DNA from: Verticillium longisporum
Lineage: Eukaryota > Ascomycota > Sordariomycetes > Glomerellales > Plectosphaerellaceae
Direction of reading: 5' to 3'
Assembly: GCA_019188255.1 (NCBI GenBank)
Contig: JAETXT010000008.1
Span: 1,984,001-2,048,000, forward strand
Length of the DNA: 64,000 nt
Positions 1 through 10,855 of the stretch are shown here, piece by piece. The notes under the pieces were generated by a model. That model did no database searches. It saw only the letters and a program-made list of their open reading frames with translations, and was not told the DNA's origin. Both the position numbers and the translations under genes were made by a program. The stretch's first letter is position 1. The number at the start of each line of letters is the position of its first letter.

Positions 1-815
1 GCGTTGGCGAGAGGGTCGTTCAAGAGTCTGGCTCCAGCCAGCGCAAGATTCCCACCGACACAACCTTCCTTATCGACAAGGAAGATGGAACTGTCTTCCG
101 CTTCCAAGACAGCAAAGAGCTCGCTGAGTTCAAGTTCCAGCGGTACATGCAGAGATATCTGCGTGTGATCCAGTCGGTAGACGATAACGTCGGTCGAATC
201 CTCGACTACCTGGATAAGAACAATCTTGCGGACAGCACCATCGTTATTTACACCTCAGACCAGGGGTTTTTCTTGGGAGAACATGGATGGTTCGACAAAC
301 GCTTCATGTACGAAGAGTCGTTCCAGATGCCGTTCTTGATACGGTATCCGGCTGAGATCGCCAGAGGATCGGTTTGCGACGACATCATTTGCAATGTGGA
401 CTTGGCGCCAACATTTCTTGACTTCGCGAAGCTGATAAGGCCGAGCTATATGCAAGGAGAGACCTTTCGACCGCTATTGCAAGGTCGGACACCGTCGGAT
501 TGGCAGCAGGTTGCGTATCACCGTTACTGGATGCACAACGATGTGATCCACCAGGCGTATGCGCACTACGGGGTGCGAGACCAGAGATACAAGCTGATCT
601 ACTGGTATAACGAGCCTCTGGATGTTGCCGGAGCGAGGCCGGGGGCGGCAGACGAGAAGGAGTGGGAGTTGTTCGACTGCGAGAAAGATCCTCTCGAGCT
701 CTTCAACGTATACCACGAAAAAGAGTACCGGTCTGTTGTGACGGCGATGACGAAGCTGCTGGAGCTGAAGATGGCGCAAATTGGCGATGATCCCGTTCAC
801 TTAAGAACACCATGA
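1..815 (+). CDS. Sulfatase, C-terminal part (5' truncated by window edge)
   Basis: An open frame runs from base 3 to a TGA at 813-815 with no start needed, so the gene begins outside the window. The protein has the second half of an alkaline-phosphatase-like sulfatase: a helix reading DNVGRILDYLD, then TSDQGFFLGEHGWFDKRFMYEES, which in this family contributes an Asp to the metal site, then PFLIRYP and a C-terminal subdomain ending ELFDCEKDPLELFNVY. That closing block is characteristic of sulfatases (EC 3.1.6.-), which hydrolyse sulfate esters. The catalytic CxPxR segment that becomes formylglycine would lie upstream and cannot be checked. The substrate is unknown. The next gene on the same strand is a Zn2Cys6 regulator starting about 550 bp downstream. 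Family assignment is firm; substrate and localisation are not. Confidence 0.85.
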   Translation, partial: VGERVVQESGSSQRKIPTDTTFLIDKEDGTVFRFQDSKELAEFKFQRYMQRYLRVIQSVDDNVGRILDYLDKNNLADSTIVIYTSDQGFFLGEHGWFDKRFMYEESFQMPFLIRYPAEIARGSVCDDIICNVDLAPTFLDFAKLIRPSYMQGETFRPLLQGRTPSDWQQVAYHRYWMHNDVIHQAYAHYGVRDQRYKLIYWYNEPLDVAGARPGAADEKEWELFDCEKDPLELFNVYHEKEYRSVVTAMTKLLELKMAQIGDDPVHLRTP

Positions 816-1366
816 AGATATCGGAAGGAGAACTTGCGAGGAAGAAAGCCGCAACTAAGGGAAACAGATGACAGATGGATTAAGAGGGGGGAAGAAACCG
901 CTTGGCAACAATCGTCAAACGTAAGGAGAAATCTTATGAAGTATGCACTGTGTCTGGCCACAGCTTCGGCTGCTGAAGGCAGGGACTGTGGCGCCTCACA
1001 TATCCCATGTCCCATGACTCTGGCGGGTAAATACAGTTCAAAAGACAGTGCGATTATGCAGCGCGATGACGCTAAAATGGTGACATTGCCCTCCACTCTC
1101 ACGACAATCCTACCCTGAGCTCCTTCTCAACCCCCGTCTCGCAAGTTGCTTCCTCTACGCCGTCCATATGCTCATCATTCATCACGACGTGGGTCTCCGA
1201 CTGACCAACTCATCGAAGACGACATGTCTCGCCGATGCAGCTGAATTTGCTGTCAAATCACCATTCAAACCAGTTTGAGGACATTAGATCTGTGGTCAAG
1301 GGTTGTTCCCTCAGAGATACCCGGGTACGCGCCGACCTACCTATACCCTGTCTTGCTTGTGTCGTG
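816..1366. other. Intergenic: sulfatase 3' / regulator 5' region
   Basis: No convincing gene. It should hold the sulfatase 3' UTR and the promoter and 5' UTR of the regulator. An in-frame ATG at 1235 could extend the regulator N-terminus by 44 residues, but that segment shows no domain character and I treat it as UTR. Confidence 0.5.
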
Positions 1367-3522
1367 ATGGAGTCGCTCGTGGGATGCTTCGATTCCAGTA
1401 CATCGACCACTGCTCGTGAAACCTGCTCTCAATGCAGACATCGCAAGGTACGTGCTTTGTGAACCGAACACTTATTCTTGCGCTCCCTTTAGGTTCTGAC
1501 TATTGACTCCGTCAGGTACGATGTGATCGTCGAAATGGCACATGCACCAATTGCGAGCGCCTGAGATTGGCTTGCTCGTTGGCTGCTTCATCACGAGGGC
1601 TCGATCATACAGCTCTTCGCAGCAAACCTCGCAGGTTACGTGGTAGCGTTGCTTGCGTTGCATGTCGCGAGAAAAAGATCAAGTGTTTTGCCACGACTCC
1701 TCAGTGTTCCAACTGCAAGCGTCAAGGTCGTCCTTGTGCCTACCCAACCTCGAAGCGCCCCCTTAGAAATCATGCAGCACCATCAGTCGCCTCCTCCACC
1801 TTGAGCCAGTCATCCCCTGTGGGCCATGGAGACATCCAAGGCGTTCCAAGTCCGAGCCATCCCATCACAGAAGAGATGCTGGTCCTCGTTGACGCCTTTT
1901 TTGAGAACATATACCCTCTGCCATCCTACGCTTTCCTACACCCCGAGACGACAAAGCGACGGTGCAGGGACGCTCAAGTACATCGGGCTCTCGCTTCGGC
2001 AGTCTGCGCCATTGCTGCCCTGCACATGGGACGGGATAGACAACTCGCATCCCGCTGGGTCCAGGGTGCTGAGCAGAGCATCTGGCTTCATCTCGGCTCT
2101 CCGACTATCCCTCGACTACAGACGCTGCTCCTCATCATACACTTTCGTATGGAGACTGGGGCATTCCAGCGAGCCTTCATGCTGACGGCTACGGCAGCTC
2201 GCTTTGCCGCGGCCATGCGGCTCAACTATGAGCGCCCAGACCTGGACCCGATCAGCCGCGAGGTCCGTCGCCGGATTGTCTGGTCCCTCAAAATCATGGA
2301 GCGATACTTCTCTATTGGCCTTCCCGAGTTCGAGCTCTGTCCCATAGAATCTATCTATCTTGAATTTCCCAGCCCAGAGGAACAGTTCGAGGCAAAGAGC
2401 CGAGGCGAGAATGGCACGTATCGTCTCTTGGTCAGACTCGAAACCATCCGACGAGACGTCATGAAGTTGAACCGCAGTGTTGCCCCCTTGGACGAGTCGC
2501 TGCCTTCTTTGATCAAGCTCATCCGCCATCATCAGCAGTCCCTCTCCGACATTGGCATGGTTATGCCAGAAGGGACGCATTTGACTGAAACTCAAACACT
2601 GGGCCTTCTAGGGAGTCCTTGGCTGCCACGGCGTGTCTTGATGCACATATCCTGGCACCAGGCACACTGCGATCTCAATCGGATCCTGCTTTCCGGATAC
2701 CCAGAGGCAGCATCTCCTATTGTACTTGAAGCAGTAGACCCCGCAGACCTTGCTGCTGGCGAGCGCCAATGCCTCGAACATGCCACCTCCATCATACAAA
2801 TTCTGACAAATCTAAACCAACAAAGCACACAACGCCAATGTCTCGAGTTCGACACTGCCATCTGCGCCTACCATGCCGCTCGCCTAGTGCTCTTCATTTC
2901 CCGATTTGGCAGAGACCCTGACCGGCCTGCGCCAGAGTTTGCAGCCAGCCGAGCCGATCTTTGTCTCACGGCGTTGAAACGGTTCTTCCCGAGCTCGGCA
3001 CTTGTTGCACCCATCATTGAAGAATTACAGCGGTGCATTGGCGTCTTCTCTCAGCAACAGGACGACTTGACTTCGTTCAAGCTCAACCCCACCAAAGAGC
3101 CGACACGTCGTCGGGATTTAGAATCTCAACTCTCAGCTGCTGCCCGAGCTCGGCAGAGACTTGCCATACATAGTCTGCTACGGCAGGCTGAATTCTCTGA
3201 CGGCGATGATGACGAGGAACACGATCGAGAGCCAGGATTCATCGAGCAAGCCTCAGCTCAGGGGCTCGAACGGGGCGGTGACTTTGTGAACCAAGATGAC
3301 CACAGATGCAATACGCGTGCGTCCGGGCATAAGAGCACTGCTTCTCTTGCCTCTGATGGCCAAGTCTGCCATACTCATAACGGAAACACGGGACTCGAAG
3401 TTTCTGATTGGCAAGCCAATACTGGGTCGCAAAGCTCTCCTAGCATTGAGCAGATGGCCACTCCGCTTCTTTCGTGGTTTGGTCCACAGGACTGGGACTG
3501 GCTGTCTAGCCGAGGGACTTGA
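1367..3522 (+). CDS. Fungal transcription factor with two tandem Zn2Cys6 clusters
   Basis: Two exons (1367-1447, 1516-3522) joined across a 68-bp intron 1448-1515 (GTACGT...GTCAG, phase 0) give about 695 aa. The intron splits the first zinc cluster: splicing completes Cys20, 23, 30, 37, 40, 47 with spacing 2-6-6-2-6 and basic CRHRKVRC. A second complete cluster follows at Cys74, 77, 84, 91, 94, 101 with the same spacing (CVACREKKIKC). Each motif is a Gal4-type binuclear DNA-binding domain; one per protein is usual. The middle region, from LVDAFFENIYPLPSYAFLHP through the RRRIVWSLKIMERYFS helix, matches the fungal-specific transcription factor domain. The C-terminus is acidic and low-complexity, a plausible activation region. 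Start chosen at 1367; 1235 is an in-frame alternative. It lies between a sulfatase and a convergent GH3 gene, so local hydrolase control is possible but inferred. Confidence 0.88.
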
Positions 3523-3651
3523 TGATAATGAAACACTTCAACGCTGTTTGCATAATGATAATGATACCCAAGTCCCGATCATCGATCAGCAGGGCTTTGA
3601 ATTTATGTACTATTTACAAGTCGTATTCGGCCTCTCCCTTTTCCTTGACGC

Positions 3652-6071
3652 CTAGATTGTCACCTCAACAAGCTCTAGATCCTCCTTTCGCGAACTGTTA
3701 CCGATCCAGAAGGAGTAGCCGCCATCGTCAACGTGCCACTCGCCGTTGACAAAATATCCGAGCTCGCTCTTGGGCACCTCGAACCTGACGTCTGTCGACT
3801 CACATGCGCCAAGTTCAATCTTTGTGAACCGGATGAGCTTCATGACCGGGAACTCAATGACGCTGAACTTGGGGCGGTAGTACAGCTGCACGACCTCCTT
3901 TCCAGCTCGGCCGCCGGTGTTCGTCAGCGATGTCGTCACAATAACCGAGGTTGCATTGTGACTTTTCGTCGCCGCGCTGCTATGTGCCTCTGCTTCTCCG
4001 AAGGCAAACGTTGTGTAGCTTAGGCCGAACCCGAACCGAAGCGGCGAGTAGCGCGTCAACTGCGGCCAGTGCCAGTCATATAGCGTCGCCGAGCCGAACC
4101 CTCCCACGTCATCCGACGGGAGATAGTCGTACGCCACGGGAAAGGCGCCGTTGGCTTGCGGCACCGTGACCGTCAGCTTGCCGCTGGGGTTCGTTTCGCC
4201 AAAGAGGATCTCGACGAGGGCGTCGCCGGTGAACTCTCCGCTCAGCCAACTGTGCAGGATCGCACCCGACGGCTGGGTAGATTTGCCTAGGAGGAAGGTC
4301 TGTCCCGAACTGAGGACGAGAATAGTTGGCACTCCGGTGTTGAGAACCGCGTCGAGGAGCTGTTGTTGCTGTCCCGGAAATCCGAGGTCTACATGGGCAT
4401 AGCCCTCGCCGTCAGTGCGCTCGTTATTGAATGTTGCAGGATTAAATGTTCCAAAGCCGGAACCGAGCATAACGACAGCGAAACCGGCCTCTTGGGCAGC
4501 AGCTGCTGCGTCTACAATGCCTTAGGTGCTTGTATCGTTTGAGGGGAGGATGCTGGTTCCCTGAACAAAACGAACCTTCTCGGTACCAATCTCGCGCTCG
4601 AGGCTGCGGCGGAACGAAGCGCCATACGCGGGGTCCGTGGCGTTGCATGCTGCGTACATGCCGGCGTTGAAAATGTCAGCGTACGGCCCAATGACAGCAA
4701 TCGAACCGACCTCGCTCCGCCTCAGGGGCAGAATTCCGTCATTCTTCAGCAATACGATGGATTCCCGCGTGATGTTGCGGTTGACATCAAGGTGCTCCTT
4801 GCTTCGTAGCGTCCTGTTGGCTTGCTCGAGGGTTGGAAGTGGGCGGTCGAAGCTGCCCGTCGTAAACTTGATCTCCAGCAAAGCGAGTACAGATGTGTCA
4901 ACGAGAGCTACAATGTCCGTTTCGTTGGCTTGGTAGATGAGCTCCGTGAAGAGACCATTACCGCCTGGGTGAAGCTCGTGCTCCAGTCCAGCACGTAGAG
5001 CTTTCAGAGCTGCGCCGGATCGCGAGCTCGCTACCTTGGATTCTGTGGTGAGATACTCGATGGCGTTGGCGTCCGACATGATAAGTCCCTTGAAACCTAA
5101 GATGCCACGGAGAACAGTCTGTAGAAGATATTTGTTGATCGACAACGGGATACGATCCACACTCGAGTGGGACGCCATGAGAGCCAGTGGTTTGGCCTCC
5201 CTGATTGCCTTGACGTATGGCGGAGCGAGGTCGTTCAGAATATGGTTGATCCCACCCTGCATGCTCGCACGGTTGACGCCACCGCTCCCCGTTCCGTAAA
5301 CCCAGTGCTTGATTGTCGTCGCGACCTTGACCCATCCGTTCTCGTCTTTTTCCTGCATTGTCTGGATGTATTTGGTGGCAAATTCGCCAACAAGATAGGC
5401 ATCCTCACCGTACATCTCGCCATTTCGCCCATTTCTAGGGTCCTTGGCTAGGTCAACCTCAGGTGAGAGGACCCACTGCACGCCGATGGCAAGGTTCTCC
5501 TCACGAATGACGGCCACGACCTGCTCGAAGAGAGGCAGGTTCCAAGATGAGCTCATGGAAACTGTACCGGGAAAGAGGGTGCCGCCTGAAATCCATATGT
5601 CATTCACAGAGTCGGCAATCGTGATGTATGGGATGCCGAGACGCGATTCATCCACCTGTTGAGCGCGGAGGTCGTTGACTATCGGGAGGACGTCATTGAC
5701 ATGGTTGAACTGCAATCCGAGGCCTATTTGGTGTCAGTGCATGTACAGTTGATTTGTGAACATCGTCTTTGTGATATACTCGCCGGAGCTTCCTTACCGA
5801 GTTTCCCGTTTTGTGTCTTTCTTATCGCGTTGAAGGACGTTTCGTTGAACACAGGCTTGCCGTTCGTTCTACTTACGGCCCTGCGGATACCACCCAGTTG
5901 AGTAACTTTTTCTGCCCATGTCATCCGTTCGAGCAGATCCTGGGCTCGCTCCTTGGGTGTAATTGAAGGGTCTTTGTAGGATAAGCTTCCGTTGGATGTC
6001 CTTCTGGAATCAACGGTGAAGCCAATCGCAGACCCCAGCAGGGCAAGTGATGTGAGGGCACAACGAAACAT
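3652..6071 (-). CDS. Secreted GH3 beta-glycosidase, interrupted by one in-frame stop
   Basis: Exon 1 (6071-5798) and exon 2 (5723-3652) join across a 74-bp intron 5724-5797 (GTAAGG...AATAG, phase 1). The start at 6071 opens a signal peptide (MFRCALTSLALLGSAIGF); an upstream ATG at 6149 would spoil it. The order is the GH3 N-terminal barrel (RLGIPYITIADSVN, WVLSPEVDLAKDPRNGRNGE, KHWVYGTGSGG), the nucleophile region GLIMSDANAIE with Asp near residue 309, the second alpha/beta domain (RESIVLLKNDGILPL, VAVIGPYAD) and a fibronectin-III-like tail (GKEVVQLYYRPK). Full length is about 781 codons, normal for extracellular fungal GH3 beta-glucosidases or xylosidases. Codon 492 (4522-4524) is TAA with clear GH3 homology continuing in the same frame, so the gene is a nonsense allele, pseudogene or assembly error. 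It converges on the regulator, 129 bp apart. Confidence 0.88.
4522..4524 (-). other. In-frame TAA stop inside the GH3 gene
   Basis: On the minus strand the reading ...NDTST-stop-GIVDAAAAAQEAGF stays in one frame on both sides, and there is no GT...AG pair close by that would remove the codon. If the ancestral codon was CAA, the change is C to T in a CpA context, the preferred RIP target. Read depth or cDNA would separate a real nonsense mutation from an error. Confidence 0.8.
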
Positions 6072-7352
6072 GGCAAGATATCGTGCCGTCAAGATGCTGT
6101 AGAAAATGGCCGAGATCCAACTCTGCACACCAACGACCAATGAATACATTGTCAGAAGATCTTATATTCTTTCACACTGAATTCTAGACCGATGCTCGAA
6201 GTGACGTGCTCAGTCGCCGACAGCAACAAGCTGGCCAGTGACGCATCTAACCCATCTTGGCCCCGAGACCGATCCCCGGTACCAGCCTCCCTTGTCTCCA
6301 TGTGGGCGAACGGATGTCAGTGGGGTGTTCGGATGTCGGTTACTGGGCCAAACGAGGTTAGGGTGAGCCTTTCTGAAATAGGGGATTCACTGCCGAAGAA
6401 TCATACTTGGAAAACTCGCGTTATGAAGGGGTTAGATGATGTAATTTAAAGAAGTGGAAATGAAGATTTCCATGACAATTCGGTCTGGTTTACATGTCGA
6501 GGCAGTGATCAGTGGCTATTACAGCGCAAAAGACAAAAAGATGGGTGGTGTGGGCCACTGACGTTGGTCATGGTGTTTGGGACCAATTCGGGGAGGGGGT
6601 CGTTGTTCAGCTTGAGTATTTTAGGGATGGGGTGCAGGCTATGAAAAACTACGAGCAATCAATGCTGTTACGACTTTTATCCTCAGTCAGGCGTAACTTG
6701 TCGCTCCAGCTCCCCAGTGACAGGATTGTGAACTTCTGGCCCTTAACCTGAAGCACTTCTCATGAAAGGAGTCAGGCTTCGTGAAATACATGCAAGCTAC
6801 TTCCCGTAATTATAAAGGCAGCTTGCTGGGGAGCCGACACAGATGAATGTTTAAATAGTTCAATGATGAAATATAGGATTGCGCTTCCAATCAATGAAAG
6901 CATTCCTCGTATGGCATTGCAATCATCTCCACACCTTCGAAGCTCCTGGTGATCTCGAGAACACTCTCGCACTTGGCAGAATACTGCTCAAATTGCTGGC
7001 CTATTTTCCAATGCGCATGACTCTCCTCAGCCTTGTCACGATGGCATTGGCAATGGTAGTTGTAACCGAGCACGAAGCTGAGCGGCAGGCCGACCAAACT
7101 CGAGGATGTGGAGTTCAGGAAGTCATCATTAGTACGAGGCATGCACAGATCCTATCAAGACTGCCACTGTTACTGGTTGCCTTGCGGCTTCTTCGATTTC
7201 GTCACACTTCACGAGGGCCATGGCTGTTTTCACTCTCGTGAATAGGTCCCTTACTTCTCATCACAGTCGCTGAGGAAGTCTCACCGACATTGAGCTGTCG
7301 GGTGAAGGTTTGACATATCCACTGACTAATAGTGTCCTGGGCGCTCGTTAGA
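6072..7352. other. Intergenic region upstream of GH3
   Basis: No gene can be supported. It contains the GH3 promoter; on the minus strand an AT-rich TATA-like stretch lies around 6156-6168, about 90 bp upstream of the chosen ATG. Short open frames at 6192-6449, 6512-6751 and 6879-7241 lack recognisable domains. Any upstream exon of the possible GPI protein at 7353 would have to lie here, but I could not define one. Confidence 0.4.
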
Positions 7353-7717
7353 CGCTGACGACTCTTGAAGTTATTCCCATCCCGGAAACATCGACATCCT
7401 CGAGTACGGTGCTGACAACTCTTGAGATAATCCCCATCATACTCAACCCGACGGAAGGGCAGTGCGACTGCTTAATACAAGAATCAACACCCTCACCAAT
7501 ACACAAAACAATAATTAAAGAGAGCGGTATTCTTAGTGGTTCTTCCGCAACCGCGGTTTTCACAGAGAAGGGGGCCACTGAGATGACCAGATACTATCAG
7601 GAGAGCGGCGGTCTGAATGGAGGCTGTGGCAATGAGGGTGGAGTTACCCGGCTTGCCTGGGTGCTGTGTGTAGGGTTGTGTCTGATGATGGGAGCTGTAG
7701 TTGCGGACGGTGTCTGA
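7353..7717 (+). CDS. Possible 3' exon of a GPI-anchored surface protein
   Basis: Low-confidence call. After a plausible splice acceptor (TTAG at 7349-7352, with a CTGAC branch-like motif about 30 bp before it) the frame reads two imperfect repeats, TLTTLEVIPIPETS and VLTTLEIIPIILNP, spaced by Ser/Thr. It continues through CDC and a small-residue stretch (SGGLNGGCGNEGG) and ends with a hydrophobic tail (LAWVLCVGLCLMMGAVVA) just before the stop at 7715-7717. A Gly/Ser-rich omega region plus a C-terminal hydrophobic tail is the normal layout of fungal GPI-anchor signals. No signal-peptide exon was found, so the gene may be incomplete or dead. A hAT-like transposon begins 31 bp after the stop. 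Confidence 0.3.
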
Positions 7718-7740
7718 GTTCAGAGGGACCAATAGCAACA

Positions 7741-7748
7741 GGTTCAAG
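7741..7748. repeat. 8-bp target-site duplication, left (GGTTCAAG)
   Basis: GGTTCAAG immediately precedes the left terminus and is repeated exactly at 10856-10863 after the right terminus. An 8-bp duplication is the hAT-superfamily length. Confidence 0.85.
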
Positions 7749-10537
7749 CAGTGCTGCACCCCGACTAAATAAGTTAAATATAGGTATTGGATTTAGTTAT
7801 TTAGTCCGCCGAATTCGACGGATTTAGTTATTTAGTCCTATTTATAAATATCTAATTTATTTAGTTAGTAATAAAGCTATTACGATAATCATTAGCCTAT
7901 TTAAGACTTAGATTCCGTAGTATTAAGACGATTCGCCGCTATCGAGCCTTAATATAACCCTCCTAGCTAAATTGCTCCTCGACGAAGCTAATTATTAAGG
8001 TACTAAAGCTCTTCTAGTATATCTAAAGCTATTCCTAACCTCTATAACGTTAGAGTTAGCTTTAAGAGGCTAAATGCCCTTTTATAATCTACCGATATTA
8101 TAAATATCGCTAAGATATTAAGGGCGAACTTACTAATAGTAGGATATACCTCTTAGTAGCCTAATTACTAAGTAATAGGGTCCTTAATAGTAGAGTCCTA
8201 TAAGAGATTAAGGCTAAGATACTTATTAAGCTTAGAGTTAGGTATTAGAACTCTCTAATGCCTACTTTATATTTAGTCGTTGAAGCTTATCGGGGGCGCT
8301 ATAGGCTAAAGGTCCTATAGCCGTTTAAAGCCGCCTTAGCTATAGTCTCTTTAAAGATTCGAGGAGGATATAGAAGGAGAGTAGTATTAGCGCTCCTTCT
8401 ATTAATAGAGGCCCTATTATACGTAATAAAGCTATATAAGCTATTCCGGGCTTAATTACTATATTTAAAGCTATTAATACCTAAGGCTAGGGTAGAGGAT
8501 TATAGTAGCTATATAGAGAGGGGATTCCTTAAGCTTTATATAGTATTAATTTAACTTCTATTATATATTAATAATAAATAGACGGAAATAGTAGCGTAAA
8601 TCTTTAATAAAGGCCTTGAAGTATTATAATATATTTATATATTTATTATAGATATATTCTAGAAATATTTAATTAATTAAAGGCGATATAAATCGTTTAT
8701 TTCGTTAATACTATATTCGCTTATAAATACTTAAAAAGGCCTATTTTTCCTATTATTAACTATTACTATTTAGATTATTAAAAAACGCCTTCTACTCCTC
8801 TATCCTTTCTAGGATATACTCTATTCTAATAAGAACCTCTTAGAGGGTACTATAGCTCTTATCTTTACTCTATCCTTATATTCGTATTATCTATCGATAG
8901 AGGGGCTCGAGGGTAATATAAAGCTCTATTAAAAGGCGCTAATCTTTAAGGAGGAGGTAATCTTTAATAAGAACTTATTTATAAAGGTCGACTTTATATA
9001 TATTTCTAGTTAAGAAGCCTTAGATATCGCCCTTCTTCTTTAAAGCTTAGTCGAGTATTAGATATATTAAATTCTATTAAGTCTTATTATTTAATAATAA
9101 TTAAAGCTCTATTATTATTTATTAATAAAGGAGGAATTCTTAATTTTAAATTTCTTCTATTATAATATATTAGAAGTATTTATTCTATTATAGAGAGGAT
9201 TTTATTTATTTAATAATATTATAAAGCTTTCTTATTAGGCCCTTCTTCTACTAGAAGCGTAGGATATTATTAGGACTATTACTATCCTTAAGAGATTAAG
9301 ACTCCTATTTAAATATCTTACTATCCTCGCTATAAAGGAATATATAGCTAATAAAGTTAAATATATAATTATAATATTATAATTAGCATTTAATAGTATC
9401 TTCTTTATATAGTTTAGGATAAAGAATATATAAGAGCTCGTAGATATAAATATCGTTTATTAAAGTATTATTAAAGACTAGAATATTAATAAGATTAATA
9501 ATATCCTAGTTCCTAATAATATTTATAATAATATTAACTATAAAAGTATTTATATAAATACCTAGCTATTTATAAAGTATTAAGAGACGCTATTATTATT
9601 ACTCTTAGCTATTAATATAATATATAGATATTACGAATATCCTAAAGCGATTTAGAGAAGTCTAATAATCGTAAAAGAGATGAATATCTATTAAGGAAGC
9701 TTAAAGTTCTATTTATATTTACTTCTTCTTCTATATAAAGATTCGACTAAGTTTTATATATAGACTCCTTCGATTCTAGAAGAGGTTATCGTATATATTC
9801 GGATTTAGATTTAATAGTAAATAATATAGGAATAGGTTATTAAAAATATTAAATAATTAATTTATATTAATAATAAAGCTAAGGGCGAGCTCTTCTAGCC
9901 CTTCTATTCGAGCCCTTAATAGAATAATAGGACGTTATAAATAAAGTAGAAGAGAAGTATCTAAAGAACTTTAGGAGATATCCTCTATTAAAGATCCCTT
10001 AAATATCTTATATCTCTTCCTTAGATAAAGGCTTAAAGAAGTCGTCGTAGAGGCTTTAAATAATATTAGATCCTATCTCTTATTATAGAGATTATAGATC
10101 TAGAAGCTTTCGCTAAAGGTATTCCTTTTACTAAGGAGCTCCGCTATAAAGATCCTATAATCCTTAATCTAGTTTATATAGCCTCTAGAGCCCTTCTTTA
10201 TAACGAGAATATCGAGGGTAAAACGGCGGCTACGCTAAATAGCTATAAAGAGGTCGGGATCGGAGTAGTTTAATTCGGAGAGCTAAGCGCGAATAGAGGT
10301 AGGAGGGCAGGTTCTAAAGATAATAAGAGATATATCGATAACGATAATAGTATAGGAATAGCCCTAAGGGCATAGGAGCTATTATAGCGATATTATAAGT
10401 AGGCTATATTAGTAGAATTACTATATTAATAGAATTACGATTTTAGGGGAATTATTCTAGGTTCTAACGCCCTATATATATAAGTATAAGCGTATTAGAT
10501 AATATAAATAGAGTCTTCTTTATAGATATTAATAGAA

Positions 10538-10608
10538 GCTAGTAGCTTAGTTAATTAGGATCTCTAGTATTTTACTAGAGGCTATAGGTTCGAATCCTAT
10601 TATTAGCA
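10538..10608 (+). tRNA. tRNA-like sequence (degenerate tRNA or SINE head) inside the hAT element
   Basis: The 71 bases fold into much of a cloverleaf: a 7-bp acceptor (GCTAGTA with TATTAGC, one G-T pair), an anticodon stem TCTAG/CTAGA with 7-nt loop TATTTTA, and a perfect T arm ATAGG-TTCGAAT-CCTAT containing an intact box B (GGTTCGAATCC). Box A is recognisable as TAGCTTAGTTAA, with AA where GG is normal, as RIP would produce. The D stem does not pair well, position 33 of the loop is A instead of U, and positions 8-9 overlap the acceptor. It is therefore a decayed tRNA or a tRNA-derived repeat; I do not assign an amino acid. Confidence 0.6.
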
Positions 10609-10612
10609 TTAT

Positions 10613-10651
10613 CGTACTATTAATGAGAGACTCCTTTTTATTAATAGTACG
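10613..10651. repeat. Perfect 12-bp-arm hairpin just after the tRNA-like sequence
   Basis: CGTACTATTAAT (10613-10624) is the exact reverse complement of ATTAATAGTACG (10640-10651), with a 15-nt loop that ends in a T run. A further T5 run follows at 10654-10658. It lies 4 bp after the tRNA-like 3' end and could belong to the same unit or act as a terminator-like structure; function is unknown. Confidence 0.7.
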
Positions 10652-10855
10652 ACTTTTTAATTAGTCGGATAGGCCTTTTTATAGGTCCTAGGGCTCGGAA
10701 TAGCTATATTCCGGGCCTAAATATATATTTAAATATTTACTAAATATCTAAATATCGAAATACTATAGATTTAGTTATTTAACTATAGGAAATCGGTCTA
10801 TTTATTTAGCTATTTAATGATTTAACTTATTATATTTGATCAGGGTGTATTACTG

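Larger units (their letters stand above)
7749..10855. mobile_element. hAT-like DNA transposon, 3.1 kb, heavily RIPed
   Basis: The ends are imperfect inverted repeats: the left begins CAGTGCTGCACCCCGA, and the right read inward begins CAGTAATACACCCTGA. Most mismatches are G/A or C/T as expected from RIP. Both ends then contain AATAAGTTAAAT about 15-20 bp in, and copies of GATTTAGTTATTTA occur near both ends. The 8-bp duplication GGTTCAAG flanks it exactly. Length and ends fit the hAT superfamily. The interior is TA-saturated with CA and TG nearly absent, and no frame stays open, so any transposase is destroyed. I could not securely recognise the hAT catalytic or dimerisation motifs, so superfamily assignment rests on termini and duplication. 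It carries a tRNA-like sequence near the right end. Confidence 0.8.

Noticed and set aside
1235..1366. Upstream ATG extending the zinc-cluster regulator by 44 residues
   Set aside because: No domain-like character, and the ATG at 1367 gives a compact N-terminus directly before the first cluster. Cannot be excluded.
10613..10658. Hairpin plus T run as a bacterial-type terminator
   Set aside because: The context is a fungal transposon; rho-independent logic does not apply. Kept only as a structural repeat.
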